64,000 nucleotides of DNA from JAYWGN01 sp043778255 (lineage in GTDB: Bacteria; Bacteroidota; Bacteroidia; Chitinophagales; Chitinophagaceae), in assembly GCA_043778255.1 (NCBI GenBank), contig JAYWGN010000057.1, positions 62,001 through 126,000 of the forward strand, given 5' to 3'. This document shows, piece after piece, positions 45,704-54,796 of this stretch. Below the pieces are notes generated by a model. That model saw only the letters and a list, made by a program, of their open reading frames with translations. It was not told the origin of the DNA and made no database searches. Position 1 is the stretch's first letter; the number at the start of each line of letters is the position of its first letter. The translations under genes were made by a program, and so were the position numbers.

Positions 45704-48157
45704 ATGACTAAATTTTTAATACCAATTATTTTATGTACTTTTTTATCAGCATTTAATAGCTATGCTCATAGTGGTGGCAAAGTATCTGGTACGGTTATTA
45801 ATAAAGTAAATCAGCAACCTTTGGCTAATGCAACTATTGTAATAGTAGCTACACCACAAGGCACTAACACAGATGCAACAGGTGTATTTCGTATAATCAA
45901 CATTCCTTTTAATAATTATACCATTACTGCCAGTTTAGTAGGGTACAAATCACAAAGTATTTACAACCTAAATATTTCAGCAGGTAACGAGGTTACCCTT
46001 GCTTTTGAATTAGAACCTAATGTAACTTCGCAAAATGAAATAACTGTAAAAGCTAATAAAAAAACTGTAAAAGCTGCTACTTTAGAAACTCCATTGAGTG
46101 TACAACGCCTTACTAGTGAAGAAATAAAGAGCAGTCCAGGTGGCAATTTTGATATTAGTAAGGCCATCCAAACATTGCCTGGTGTAGGTAGTGGCCAGCA
46201 GGGTGGCTCATTTAGAAACGATATTATAATAAGAGGTGGTGCACCTAACGAAAATGTTTTTTATTTAGATGGTGTAGAAATTCCAGTACTTAATCATTTT
46301 CAAACACAAGGTAGTTCGGGTGGCCCACAAGGTATGCTCAATGTATCATTTATAGAAGATGTAAAGCTGAGTAGCTCAGCCTTTGATGCAAAGTACGATA
46401 ATGCAATGAGTAGTGTATTTCAATTTAAACAAAAAAATGGTAACCCTAACAAAGTACAGGGCAATATTAGATTAAGTGCCACTGAGTTAGCTGCCACATT
46501 AGAAGGACCATTAGCTAAAAACAAAAAAACAACTTTTTTATTTTCAGCCCGTAGGTCATATTTACAATTATTATTTTCAGCAATTGATTTGCCTATTCGG
46601 CCAAATTATTGGGATTTTCAAACAAAAATAACCCACAAACTTAATGATAAAACTACCTTGTCATTTATAGGGTTAGGTGCCATTGACGAATTTAGTTTTG
46701 CTCCTATTAAAAATGCAACCCCCGAAAAGTTATACATCCTTAACTCAAACCCAATAATAAACCAATGGAATTATACGGGTGGTGTAACTTTAAAAAGATT
46801 AATTAACAAAGGCTTTTTAAATGTGGTACTCAGCAGAAATAGCTTTGATAATGATAACAAACAATACGAAGATAATAAAAATCAAATAGCCTCCCAAGCT
46901 ACTTTGCTTTACAAATCAAACGAAACCGAAAATAAGTTAAGGGTAGATGTGAACCAAACATTTAATGGGTTTAAAGTGGCTTATGGAGCATCGGCTCAGT
47001 ATGTACAATATGCCAATACAACATACAATGTAGTACGTAAACAATTGCAGGATAGTGCAGGTAATGTAATACAACCTGCTACAATTATTAACTTTAAAAG
47101 TCCTTTACATAATTTTTGGAAATTTGGAGCATTTACTCAAGTAAGTAAACGATTTTTCAATAATAGATTGGGAGTAAGTGCAGGCCTACGTACCGATATA
47201 AATACGTTTACAACTAATGGCAGTAATCCAATTAATACACTTTCGCCACGTATAGCATTAAGCTATGTATTAGCCGATAAGTTTACCTTAAATGCTTCCT
47301 TAGGTAGGTATTACAAAATTCCTACTTACACTATTTTAGGCTTTGCCAATAATGCCAATAACTTAGTTAACCAATCGGCTAAATATTTAAAAAGCGACCA
47401 TTATGTAGCAGGGCTAGAGTATTTACCTAATGATGGTTTACGCTTTACTGTAGAGGGGTTTTACAAACAATATGCTAATGTTCCTGTATCAATTCGTAAT
47501 GGCATTTCACTATCTAATTTGGGTAGCGACTTTGCCATATTAGGCAACGAAGCCATAATTACTAACGGCAAAGGAAATGCTTATGGGCTCGAATTATTTG
47601 CACAAAAAAAATTAACAAATCGTTTTTTTGGCATTATATCCTATACCTATTTTAGGAGCAAATATAGTGGAGCTAATAACAAATTAGTGGCTAGCAGTTG
47701 GGATAATCAACATTTATTAAGTGTAACCTGGGGGTACAAATTTCCAAAAAATTGGGAGCTAGGGCTAAAGCTACGCTACCAAGGTGGTGTGCCTTATACA
47801 CCTTTTGACGAAGCTGCATCTAAGCTTAATTACCTTTCGGTAGGCACAGGTATTTTTGATTATAATAAATTAAATACACTTCGTTTAAATAATTTTAATG
47901 CAAGTGATGTTCGTATTGACAAAAAATGGAATTTTAAAAAAATAACACTCGACCTCTTTTTAGATGTAAGCAATTGGTATGTTGCAAAAAACCCAGCAAT
48001 ACCTAATTATACATTCAAACGAAATGAAGCTAACACAGCTTTTTTAACTACCGATGGCACTGCCCTAAAGCCAAATGGTAGCAATGCCATTCCTTTACTT
48101 TTAAAAAACGATGATGCTAGCACAACCCCTACAATTGGTATTATAGTAGAGTTTTAA
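45704..48157 (+). CDS. TonB-dependent outer membrane receptor with N-terminal CarboxypepD-reg-like domain
   Basis: Outer-membrane importer of 817 residues. The ATG at 45704 gives a signal peptide (KFLIPIILCTFLSAFNSYA); an in-frame stretch before it has no such feature. A carboxypeptidase-regulatory-like domain (about 25-105, VSGTVINKVNQQPLANATI) is followed by the plug (NDIIIRGGAPNENVFYLDG) and the 22-strand barrel, ending in a Phe-terminal strand. No SusD-like partner is adjacent, so it is not a SusCD pair; the cargo is unknown. Confidence 0.92.
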   Translation: MTKFLIPIILCTFLSAFNSYAHSGGKVSGTVINKVNQQPLANATIVIVATPQGTNTDATGVFRIINIPFNNYTITASLVGYKSQSIYNLNISAGNEVTLAFELEPNVTSQNEITVKANKKTVKAATLETPLSVQRLTSEEIKSSPGGNFDISKAIQTLPGVGSGQQGGSFRNDIIIRGGAPNENVFYLDGVEIPVLNHFQTQGSSGGPQGMLNVSFIEDVKLSSSAFDAKYDNAMSSVFQFKQKNGNPNKVQGNIRLSATELAATLEGPLAKNKKTTFLFSARRSYLQLLFSAIDLPIRPNYWDFQTKITHKLNDKTTLSFIGLGAIDEFSFAPIKNATPEKLYILNSNPIINQWNYTGGVTLKRLINKGFLNVVLSRNSFDNDNKQYEDNKNQIASQATLLYKSNETENKLRVDVNQTFNGFKVAYGASAQYVQYANTTYNVVRKQLQDSAGNVIQPATIINFKSPLHNFWKFGAFTQVSKRFFNNRLGVSAGLRTDINTFTTNGSNPINTLSPRIALSYVLADKFTLNASLGRYYKIPTYTILGFANNANNLVNQSAKYLKSDHYVAGLEYLPNDGLRFTVEGFYKQYANVPVSIRNGISLSNLGSDFAILGNEAIITNGKGNAYGLELFAQKKLTNRFFGIISYTYFRSKYSGANNKLVASSWDNQHLLSVTWGYKFPKNWELGLKLRYQGGVPYTPFDEAASKLNYLSVGTGIFDYNKLNTLRLNNFNASDVRIDKKWNFKKITLDLFLDVSNWYVAKNPAIPNYTFKRNEANTAFLTTDGTALKPNGSNAIPLLLKNDDASTTPTIGIIVEF

Positions 48158-48238
48158 TTGTATTTATTTTAAATATTTTACTTTGTTTTTTTAATTGTGT
48201 TTTTCAAATTCGTTACATTTACAGTTAATAATTACAAT

Positions 48239-48640
48239 ATGGCACTTATAAACCCACACATCAATTTCAACGGTAATGCCGAGGCTGCTTTTACATTTTA
48301 CAAATCAGTATTTGGTGGCGAGTTTGCAATGGTTATGAGGTTTAAAGATATGGCAAGCCCAGGGTTTGACACACCAGAAAACGAAGCAAACAAAATTATG
48401 CATATTGCTTTGCCTATTGGCAAAAATGTACTTATGGGTAACGATGTACCCGATGTATTGGGCAAAGTAAGTGAAAGTGAAAACCGTTCTAAAATATCGG
48501 TTAGTGCCGAAACTAAGGAGGAAGCCGATAATATATTTACCAACCTTTCGGTTGGTGGTACCATTGAAATGCCCATTGCAAACAGCCCTTGGGGTTCGTA
48601 CTTTGGTATGTTGGCTGCTATTATAATTGACAAAACCTAA
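48239..48640 (+). pseudogene. VOC/PhnB-like protein, C-terminus replaced by an insertion
   Basis: The first 126 residues are a normal PhnB-like VOC protein: LINPHINFNGNAEAAFTFYK at the start and NSPWGSYFGMLA near the end. The frame then runs into foreign sequence and stops after AIIIDKT. The expected native ending (DKYGIEWMVDYD and so on) is found 792 bp downstream, at 49409-49471, where it would join in frame at the G at 48617. The start at the ATG at 48239 is chosen over an upstream TTG. Whether the shortened protein still folds is unknown. Confidence 0.8.
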
Positions 48641-48649
48641 TAATTTAAA

Positions 48650-49207
48650 ATGATACAAGACTATTCGATTGTATATCTAAAAAATATTACAATCCAAGAT
48701 GAAATAGAAGCAGAAAATTTCTGCCTTGACTTGAAAAAAAGAATTTATGAGTCGACAGAAGATGTAACTCTAATAAAGACAGAAAGCAGACGTATGTTTC
48801 AATCTGCTCACGTTGGACAATATGCTGGAGTATTTATAGACTTTATGGTAACAGGAATACCACTTGTATACACTTATTATGAAATTTGGAAAACAATCTT
48901 TGAGCATTTAAAATCAAGCAAAGAGAAGGGCAAAATAATTCGTGTCAATAATCTTACGACACTTGAAAATCTTTGTAAGTATGACCTTGTTGTAAATAAA
49001 GGAGTAATTGACGCTGAGATTGTATCATCAACTGTTTTGTATGACAAATATGATATGACAGATGACGGAAAACATAAATTCTATTATGAAGGACCAATTC
49101 AAGATGAAATAGCAGCTAGAATTGTATTTGAAAATGACGATAAAAGATTTATCTACTCAATTTTGACTGATGGTAACATTAGTTCGTATGACAGACAAAA
49201 CAAATAA
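48650..49207 (+). CDS. unknown cassette protein
   Basis: Not recognised. The 185-residue product has no signal peptide. Features are MIQDYSIVYLKNITIQDEIE at the start, a hydrophobic stretch GVFIDFMVTGIPLVYTYYEIW (about 62-82; could be a membrane helix or core) and a charged C-terminus. Codon use prefers GGA and ACA somewhat more than its neighbours, which fits transfer. It is the only gene of the inserted segment, starting about 30 bp from its left end. The cassette's origin suggests an accessory function. Confidence 0.65.
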   Translation: MIQDYSIVYLKNITIQDEIEAENFCLDLKKRIYESTEDVTLIKTESRRMFQSAHVGQYAGVFIDFMVTGIPLVYTYYEIWKTIFEHLKSSKEKGKIIRVNNLTTLENLCKYDLVVNKGVIDAEIVSSTVLYDKYDMTDDGKHKFYYEGPIQDEIAARIVFENDDKRFIYSILTDGNISSYDRQNK

Positions 49208-49222
49208 CAGCAGCCAACATTA

Positions 49223-49395
49223 GGTTTGCTGCAATTTGGGCTTGACGTTGGTAATCTCAACATTTGTAATTCTTTTGTACTTCAGTTCCAGCTTGACGTT
49301 ATAAATTTGGCTTATGAATAAAACATCAGCAATATTGCAATTATCAACTTCAGTTACGGGCTGACGGAATTCTAATCCCCAAACTGCAGCAAGCC
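49223..49395. repeat. long imperfect inverted repeat at the cassette 3' end
   Basis: The ends GGTTTGCTGCAATTTGGG (49223-49240) and the complement of CCCCAAACTGCAGCAAGCC (49377-49395) pair with two mismatches. Between them are about 135 bp, with GGGCTTGACG and GGGCTGACGG near the two ends. Overall it looks like a single-strand recombination site of attC type, longer than classical ones. Confidence 0.7.
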
Positions 49396-49408
49396 TTGTT
49401 CGTTCCGA

Positions 49409-49471
49409 GATAAGTATGGCATAGAATGGATGGTAGATTATGACCCAAAATATAAGGGAAAAATTGACTAG
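49409..49471 (+). pseudogene. displaced C-terminal codons of the VOC gene
   Basis: Twenty codons plus stop (DKYGIEWMVDYDPK and so on) that match the usual ending of PhnB-like VOC proteins (DKFGIxW). No start codon precedes them. They complete the gene at 48239 when the insert at 48618-49409 is removed. Confidence 0.8.
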
Positions 49472-49508
49472 GCTTTACATTTAACCCAACGGGTTACTAA
49501 TAAAAAAA

Positions 49509-49536
49509 AGGCTACCTAATTTTACTTGGGTAGCCT
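49509..49536. terminator. intrinsic terminator between convergent genes
   Basis: AGGCTACC and GGTAGCCT form an 8-bp stem with a 12-nt loop. A-run before and CTTCTTTTTTT after allow use from both sides, serving the VOC locus and the FadL-like gene. Confidence 0.8.
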
Positions 49537-49568
49537 CTTCTTTTTTTATAATGGAGTGAGAAATCAAC

Positions 49569-51137
49569 CTAAAATTTAGTACCAAATGTAAGCATTACAT
49601 TACCTGTTCTATTATTTATATTGGCAAATGTATTTGCTTTATCGGCAAGGCGGTAAGGCATATCAACACTTCTATTTATTTGGTGTACATAGGTTGCATC
49701 TATAAATATACCTTTGTGTCTGTAACCCAAGCCACCACTTATGTTTATTCTATCTTGCTTTAAGTTAGCTGCATCTTTGTTGGGGTTGCCGTAGTAAGCC
49801 CCACCAAGCCTTAGCATTATAGTATTAAACTTTACCTCACCACCAATTTTTGCATTAAATGCATTTTTGTATATCGATTTTATACCCTCATTTGTACTTT
49901 TATAATGGTTTATATTTCCTGTTTCATCGCCAAGTGTTGAGTTGTAGTGCATACTTTTATAAGTTACATATTCTACATCGGCAGCTATAAAAGCTCTTTG
50001 TTTTTTTACATTAGCTATTTCTCTAAATACATAACTTGCACCTGCTGCTATTTTCCAAGTATTTCTAAAGGTGTATCTACTCTCAATATTAGCTGCACCA
50101 TTGCTTAATACTTGCTCTGTTACCGTTGCAGTATTAGCAAATACACGGTTGGGAAATGCACTTATATTTTCTGTTTTTACATTCATAGTACCTCTAGTTT
50201 CATCTACTAAATTATAATAGGTTGGTGAGTTAATGCTAAGTCCCAATCGTACTCTTTCTACTGGTCGGTATATCAATCCTATTTTTGCATTAAAGCCTAT
50301 TCCACTTGTTTTTAAAGTTTCTTTATAGTTGTAGTAAGCAAATCCATTTTTACTTGCAGTATCTCCGTCAGTTTCGCTATAGTACGTTTCTCTAGTGTAA
50401 TTCATTATGGGTAAGCCAAGGCTAGCACCCAAAAACAATTTTTCATCCTTATTAACTGCCAAGCCCAATGCCAATTCATGTACGCCACCACTAGTTGTTA
50501 TAGTATTGGTTTGGTTTACACCATTAGTAAATTCGGGGAAAGCCACCACTTGCAATTTACTGTTAAGGGTAAGTGTATCAATCAAATAACTATATAATGC
50601 TAACCTTGTTGGCAGCGATATGTATTTGTTATTTAAGGCATCGTTAGGTGTTTGTTTTGCAGCACTAAATTCCTCTGCATACCTTTCGGCACCACTACTT
50701 AGGTTATTGTAACCTTTGTAACTTATACTGTTATTATAATCGGCTAATTTATTAATGGTAAAGCTTAAAGCAGCACTCTTAATTTTTTTATTATCAGTTA
50801 TTTCACCTGCTATTATTACGCCACTTGTACCCAAGTTAAATGCATTTGTATTATCTCCTTTTAAGTTTTTTTGATTTCTGTAGTCTATTGTATTTCTGCC
50901 AAAGTTAAAGCCAGGCGAAAATACTAAATCACCATTTTTATAAAATCCTAAACCAGCTGGGTTAGTGTGTGCTGCAGTTATTTCGCCACCTAAGCCCGTC
51001 ATAGTACCGCCTATAGCCATATACCTAGCAGAGCCATAGCTTGGTTGCCAAGTAAGCCTCAAGGCATCTTCTGGTATTTGTGCAGTAGCCATATTGGCTA
51101 TGCAAAGTATAATTATTGAGGAGTAAATTTTTTTCAT
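49569..51137 (-). CDS. FadL/OmpP1-like outer membrane protein
   Basis: A 522-residue outer-membrane barrel with a signal peptide (KKIYSSIIILCIANMATAQ). The N-terminal hatch-like stretch ALRLTWQPSYGSARYMAIGG and HTNPAGLGFYKNGD resembles the OmpP1/FadL/TodX group of hydrophobic-compound transporters. The C-terminus ends in a Phe-terminal strand (VMLTFGTKF). The native ligand is unknown. It is downstream of the lipoprotein gene on the same strand, with a terminator between. Confidence 0.85.
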   Translation of the reverse strand: MKKIYSSIIILCIANMATAQIPEDALRLTWQPSYGSARYMAIGGTMTGLGGEITAAHTNPAGLGFYKNGDLVFSPGFNFGRNTIDYRNQKNLKGDNTNAFNLGTSGVIIAGEITDNKKIKSAALSFTINKLADYNNSISYKGYNNLSSGAERYAEEFSAAKQTPNDALNNKYISLPTRLALYSYLIDTLTLNSKLQVVAFPEFTNGVNQTNTITTSGGVHELALGLAVNKDEKLFLGASLGLPIMNYTRETYYSETDGDTASKNGFAYYNYKETLKTSGIGFNAKIGLIYRPVERVRLGLSINSPTYYNLVDETRGTMNVKTENISAFPNRVFANTATVTEQVLSNGAANIESRYTFRNTWKIAAGASYVFREIANVKKQRAFIAADVEYVTYKSMHYNSTLGDETGNINHYKSTNEGIKSIYKNAFNAKIGGEVKFNTIMLRLGGAYYGNPNKDAANLKQDRINISGGLGYRHKGIFIDATYVHQINRSVDMPYRLADKANTFANINNRTGNVMLTFGTKF

Positions 51138-51176
51138 ATCGTTAGTTTTATTGTGTTAAGTTTTGGGTATAAAAAA

Positions 51177-51217
51177 TAGGGGAAACAAAGCATTGTTACG
51201 CAGTATTATTTCCCCTA
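51177..51217 (-). terminator. intrinsic terminator of the lipoprotein gene
   Basis: TAGGGGAAA and TTTCCCCTA pair across a 23-nt loop; on the minus strand TATTTTTTATA follows. It separates the lipoprotein gene from the FadL-like gene downstream. Confidence 0.7.
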
Positions 51218-51265
51218 ATATTTTTTTTAGTAATAAAAAATAAATTGAATGTAATGGCTTGTATA

Positions 51266-51952
51266 TTAGTTTCCACTACGGCCTGGTCTGCTTACACCAC
51301 CACCTGAGCCTCCGCTACTACTTGGAGAGCTACTACTTTTGGTTGGTTCGTAGCTTCTTGTAGGGCTACTATTGTTATTGTTATTATTGCCGCTGTTAAA
51401 TATTTTGTTTAACAATCCACCACCATTTGTTTTAGGGTTTACTGTTGCATTATTATTATCAACCCTTGTATTAGTGTAGGTTCTGGTATTATTATACACT
51501 CCACCACGTGGTGCTATGTATTTTGGTTTTGGAGCTATGTATACCACATTATTATTGTTCCAATAGTTATTGCGATAGCCGTAGTAATTGTTGCTATAGT
51601 TGTTCCAATAGCCATTATAGCCGTAGGAGTATTTGTAGTTGCTGTAACTATATTGGTTGCAGTTACAGTTACAGTTGTTGTTATAATGGTAATCATCATA
51701 ACTGTTTTCAAACCCTGCCCAACGGCGGTAGTTAGTAGCTTTCATACGTACTACACGGTCTTCATAATTATAGGCTTCTTTTTTGGCAACCTCTTCTTGT
51801 GGTTGCTCTTTTATTTCCTCTTTCTTTTTATCGTCGGTATATTTTTTTACACTAGAGTAATATACATCATCGGGTGTTTGGCCGCTTTTAAATGTGGAGC
51901 AACTACCTAAGGTAATTACTAATACGAGTAGGAGTAAATATTTTGCTTTCAT
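51266..51952 (-). CDS. Asn/Tyr-rich lipoprotein
   Basis: A 228-residue predicted lipoprotein. The start is placed at the ATG at 51950-51952, giving MKAKYLLLLVLVITLGSCSTF, with a lipobox ending at Cys19. A Lys/Glu-rich stretch follows (DDKKKEEIKEQPQEE), then an Asn/Tyr-rich region (YNNNCNCNCNQYSYSNYKYSY) and a Gly/Ser-rich tail. The low-complexity composition suggests a surface or cell-envelope protein. No family recognised. Other in-frame starts upstream would bury the signal sequence. Confidence 0.75.
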   Translation of the reverse strand: MKAKYLLLLVLVITLGSCSTFKSGQTPDDVYYSSVKKYTDDKKKEEIKEQPQEEVAKKEAYNYEDRVVRMKATNYRRWAGFENSYDDYHYNNNCNCNCNQYSYSNYKYSYGYNGYWNNYSNNYYGYRNNYWNNNNVVYIAPKPKYIAPRGGVYNNTRTYTNTRVDNNNATVNPKTNGGGLLNKIFNSGNNNNNNSSPTRSYEPTKSSSSPSSSGGSGGGVSRPGRSGN

Positions 51953-52088
51953 GGTTGGGTGTTTTTTAAAGTTATTAAATATGAAGTTAGTATTTTTGCA
52001 ATTAATTACAATAAATAAAATTACAATTACCAAGCCAACGACTGTAATAAAAGTTTAAAGTATTGTTAAAGATAAAAAATAGCAACAA

Positions 52089-53567
52089 ATGAGTAAAGAA
52101 ATTACAAGCCGATTACACGATTATTCGCAATGGTACAACGATTTGATACTTAAAGGAAACCTAGCCGATTACAGTGCTGTAAAGGGTTGTATGGTTATTA
52201 AGCCTTATGGTTTTGCCCTTTGGGAAAATATGAGAGATGTATTGGATAAAATGTTTAAAGATACAGGACACGTTAATGCTTACTTTCCTTTACTTGTACC
52301 CAAAAGCTTGTTTGAAGCCGAAGAAAAAAATGCTGAAGGCTTTGCTAAAGAGTGTGCCGTAGTAACCCACTACCGCCTCAAAAATGACCCTAATAATAAA
52401 GGTAAATTAATGGTTGACCCTGAGGCAAAGTTGGAAGAAGAATTAGTGGTACGCCCAACTAGTGAAGCTATAATATGGAGTACCTACAAAAACTGGATAC
52501 AGAGTTATAGAGATTTGCCTTTACTTATTAACCAATGGGCCAATGTAGTACGTTGGGAAATGAGGACTCGTTTATTTTTACGTACCACCGAATTTTTGTG
52601 GCAAGAAGGCCACACTGCACACAGCACTAAAGAAGAAGCCATAGAGGAAACAGTAAAAATGCTTGGCGTATATGCCAACTTTGTAGAAAACTATATGGCA
52701 TTGCCAGTAATACAAGGTGTAAAAACTGAAAATGAACGATTTGCAGGTGCTATAGATACCTACTGTATAGAAGCTCTAATGCAAGATGGTAAAGCCTTAC
52801 AGGCTGGTACATCACATTTTTTAGGGCAAAATTTTGCGAAAGCATTTGATGTAAAATTTACCGATAAGGAAAATAAATTAGACTATGTATGGGCTACAAG
52901 CTGGGGTGTAAGCACCAGGCTAATTGGTGGATTGGTAATGGCACATAGCGATGATGATGGCTTAATACTACCACCAAAAATAGCCCCAATACAAGTAGTA
53001 ATAGTGCCAATATACAAAGGTGACGAACAGAAAGCAGCTATTGATGCAGTTATAATACCCATAATTAATACATTAAAAACTAATGGCATAAGGGTAAAAT
53101 ATGATGATAGCGATACAGCCCGACCAGGTTGGAAATTTGCCGAATATGAAATGAAAGGAGTGCCAGTAAGAGTAGCCATAGGTGCAAGAGATTTGGAGCA
53201 AAATATTGTAGAAGTAGCAAGGCGAGATACTAAAGAAAAACAAACCGTTGCCATTACTGACCTAGTACAAACCATTACAGATTTGCAACAAACCATACAA
53301 GATGCTATGTTTGCAAAGGCAAAAGCATTTCAGCAAAGCAATATAACTGAGGTTAATACTTGGGATGAATTTGTAAGTACACTCGATACCAAAGCAGGGT
53401 TTGTAGCAGCACATTACGATGGTACTAATGAAACCGAGGACAAAATAAAAGAGCTTACCAAAGCAACCATTCGTTGTATACCGTTACATAATAAACAAGA
53501 AGATGGTATTTGTATTATAAGCGGAAAACCAAGCACACAAAGGGTTTTATTTGCAAGAGCATACTAA
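52089..53567 (+). CDS. proS: prolyl-tRNA synthetase, archaeal/eukaryal-type
   Basis: Class II tRNA synthetase charging tRNA-Pro; 492 residues, the short form without the bacterial editing domain. Motif 2 region VVRWEMRTRLFLRTTEFLWQ and motif 3 region ATSWGVSTRLIGGLVM are visible. The anticodon-binding domain has PIQVVIVPIYKG. The type is common in Bacteroidota. The C-terminal zinc-binding-like extension is reduced. It is preceded by an AT-rich leader and followed by a 367-bp gap. Confidence 0.97.
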   Translation: MSKEITSRLHDYSQWYNDLILKGNLADYSAVKGCMVIKPYGFALWENMRDVLDKMFKDTGHVNAYFPLLVPKSLFEAEEKNAEGFAKECAVVTHYRLKNDPNNKGKLMVDPEAKLEEELVVRPTSEAIIWSTYKNWIQSYRDLPLLINQWANVVRWEMRTRLFLRTTEFLWQEGHTAHSTKEEAIEETVKMLGVYANFVENYMALPVIQGVKTENERFAGAIDTYCIEALMQDGKALQAGTSHFLGQNFAKAFDVKFTDKENKLDYVWATSWGVSTRLIGGLVMAHSDDDGLILPPKIAPIQVVIVPIYKGDEQKAAIDAVIIPIINTLKTNGIRVKYDDSDTARPGWKFAEYEMKGVPVRVAIGARDLEQNIVEVARRDTKEKQTVAITDLVQTITDLQQTIQDAMFAKAKAFQQSNITEVNTWDEFVSTLDTKAGFVAAHYDGTNETEDKIKELTKATIRCIPLHNKQEDGICIISGKPSTQRVLFARAY

Positions 53568-53934
53568 TAGTAACTTATATTAATTAATACTTTACCAACA
53601 AAGAACGTATAAAGCAACTTTTAATTTCAACATCACAATAATAAAGGATAATAAGAATAAGCAAATGCCTGCAAACCATGTCTTAAATGTAATTTAGTTA
53701 CGGTTGGTACACTTAATTATTTGATATAAAAATAAAGCACCTATGCACCAATTAAAATAAATAGGAGTTAAAATTATTTACTTACAAAACTTGAGGCACA
53801 TAACTATAACCCTGAGTTTATTAATGATTTATAAAATGATACTATTGCAAAGTTGGAGAAAAAGCATAAGTAGAGGTTTGTTATTTATTTTCAAAAATTT
53901 GTAGTACCTTTGCAATCGCTTAAATAGAGGGATT
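53568..53934. other. gap between proS and yceD
   Basis: About 367 bp of AT-rich sequence with no gene, no tRNA and no repeat seen. The only recognised element is the -7 box at 53905-53912. Confidence 0.6.
53905..53912 (+). promoter_or_regulatory. -7 box of the yceD-rpmF-plsX operon
   Basis: TACCTTTG matches TAnnTTTG, 23 bp before the yceD ATG. A TTTG at 53877-53880 lies upstream at 24-bp spacing, a possible -33 element. Confidence 0.55.
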
Positions 53935-54477
53935 ATGGCTGACAAGCAATATAATATAGCATTTGTAGGTTTGGCATTGGGTAGTCATTCTTTTGAGTAC
54001 ACAGTTACTGACAAGTTCTTTGAGGCATTTCAACAGCAAGAGTACACCAATACCGAAATTTTGGTAAAACTAATATTGGAAAAAAATATTGGTTTTATGC
54101 AATTAAATTTTGTGGTAACAGGTACAGTAAGAGCTAATTGCGACCGATGTGGCAATGAAATTGATACTAATATATGGGACGAATTTAAACTAATTATAAA
54201 ATTAGTGGAAAACCCCCAACAAATGAATGATACTGAAGAAGACCCAGACATTTACTATTTGTTACGTACCGAAAGCTTGTTGAATGTAAAAGATTGGATT
54301 TATGAATTTGTAAACCTTAGCATACCAACCCAAAATGTATGTATAGATAATGACAAAGGAGAAAGCCAATGTAACCCCAAAGTAATAGCTATGTTACAAC
54401 AGCTAAATGTAACAAATAACGATAATACACCTTCCATTTGGAAAGGATTAGATAAGTTTAAAAATATTGAAAATTAA
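53935..54477 (+). CDS. YceD family (DUF177) protein
   Basis: A 180-residue member of the YceD/DUF177 family, which commonly precedes rpmF. The conserved Cys pair is visible in RANCDRCGNEI (about 63-73), with a further CNPK near the C-terminus. Relatives are linked to 23S rRNA or ribosome assembly. The operon with rpmF and plsX follows the arrangement known from many bacteria. Confidence 0.88.
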   Translation: MADKQYNIAFVGLALGSHSFEYTVTDKFFEAFQQQEYTNTEILVKLILEKNIGFMQLNFVVTGTVRANCDRCGNEIDTNIWDEFKLIIKLVENPQQMNDTEEDPDIYYLLRTESLLNVKDWIYEFVNLSIPTQNVCIDNDKGESQCNPKVIAMLQQLNVTNNDNTPSIWKGLDKFKNIEN

Positions 54478-54525
54478 AGATAATAGGTAGTAAAATAATA
54501 ATTAACATTAATAAAATAATAGGTT

Positions 54526-54720
54526 ATGCCAAACCCAAAACGAAGACACTCACAACAAAGAAGTGCAAAAAGAAGAACACATTATGTAGCACAAGAAGTT
54601 ACATTAACTAAAGATACCACTACAGGTGAAATGCATGTAAGGCATAGAGCACATGTAAGCGAAGGTAAATTATTTTACAAAGGGAAAGTAGTATCGGAAA
54701 AAGCTCCACTTAAAGCTTAA
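54526..54720 (+). CDS. rpmF: ribosomal protein L32
   Basis: Ribosomal large-subunit protein of 64 residues. It starts with MPNPKRRHSQQRSAKRRTHY, the typical L32 N-terminus. The zinc-ribbon cysteines of some L32 proteins are absent, as in the cysteine-free form. It lies 48 bp after the YceD gene, with plsX downstream. Confidence 0.97.
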   Translation: MPNPKRRHSQQRSAKRRTHYVAQEVTLTKDTTTGEMHVRHRAHVSEGKLFYKGKVVSEKAPLKA

Positions 54721-54796
54721 TTTATTTGGTAAAAATAAAATTTTTCATGTCCACCAATTTATTGGTGGATTTGATGTTTTTATAAACTGTAATATT

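Larger units (their letters stand above)
48618..49409 (+). mobile_element. gene-cassette-like insertion in the VOC gene
   Basis: About 792 bp that split a VOC-family gene. The insert holds one unknown gene (48650-49207) followed by a long imperfect inverted repeat (49223-49395). Removing it restores the VOC frame exactly. The left end GCTATTAT is nearly complementary to ATAACAGC, just after the unknown gene, as would occur in a folded recombination site. One gene plus a folded 3' site is the plan of integron-type cassettes, but the core sites do not match the classical GTTRRRY, and no integrase is present in the window. Confidence 0.65.

Noticed and set aside
48618..49409. Classical insertion sequence
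   Set aside because: The single gene shows no transposase motif, and no target duplication or short terminal inverted repeats of IS type are seen.
49204..49471. tRNA or other structured RNA gene in the gap after the cassette gene
   Set aside because: The folding is explained by the long inverted repeat at the cassette end; no cloverleaf or T-loop sequence is seen.
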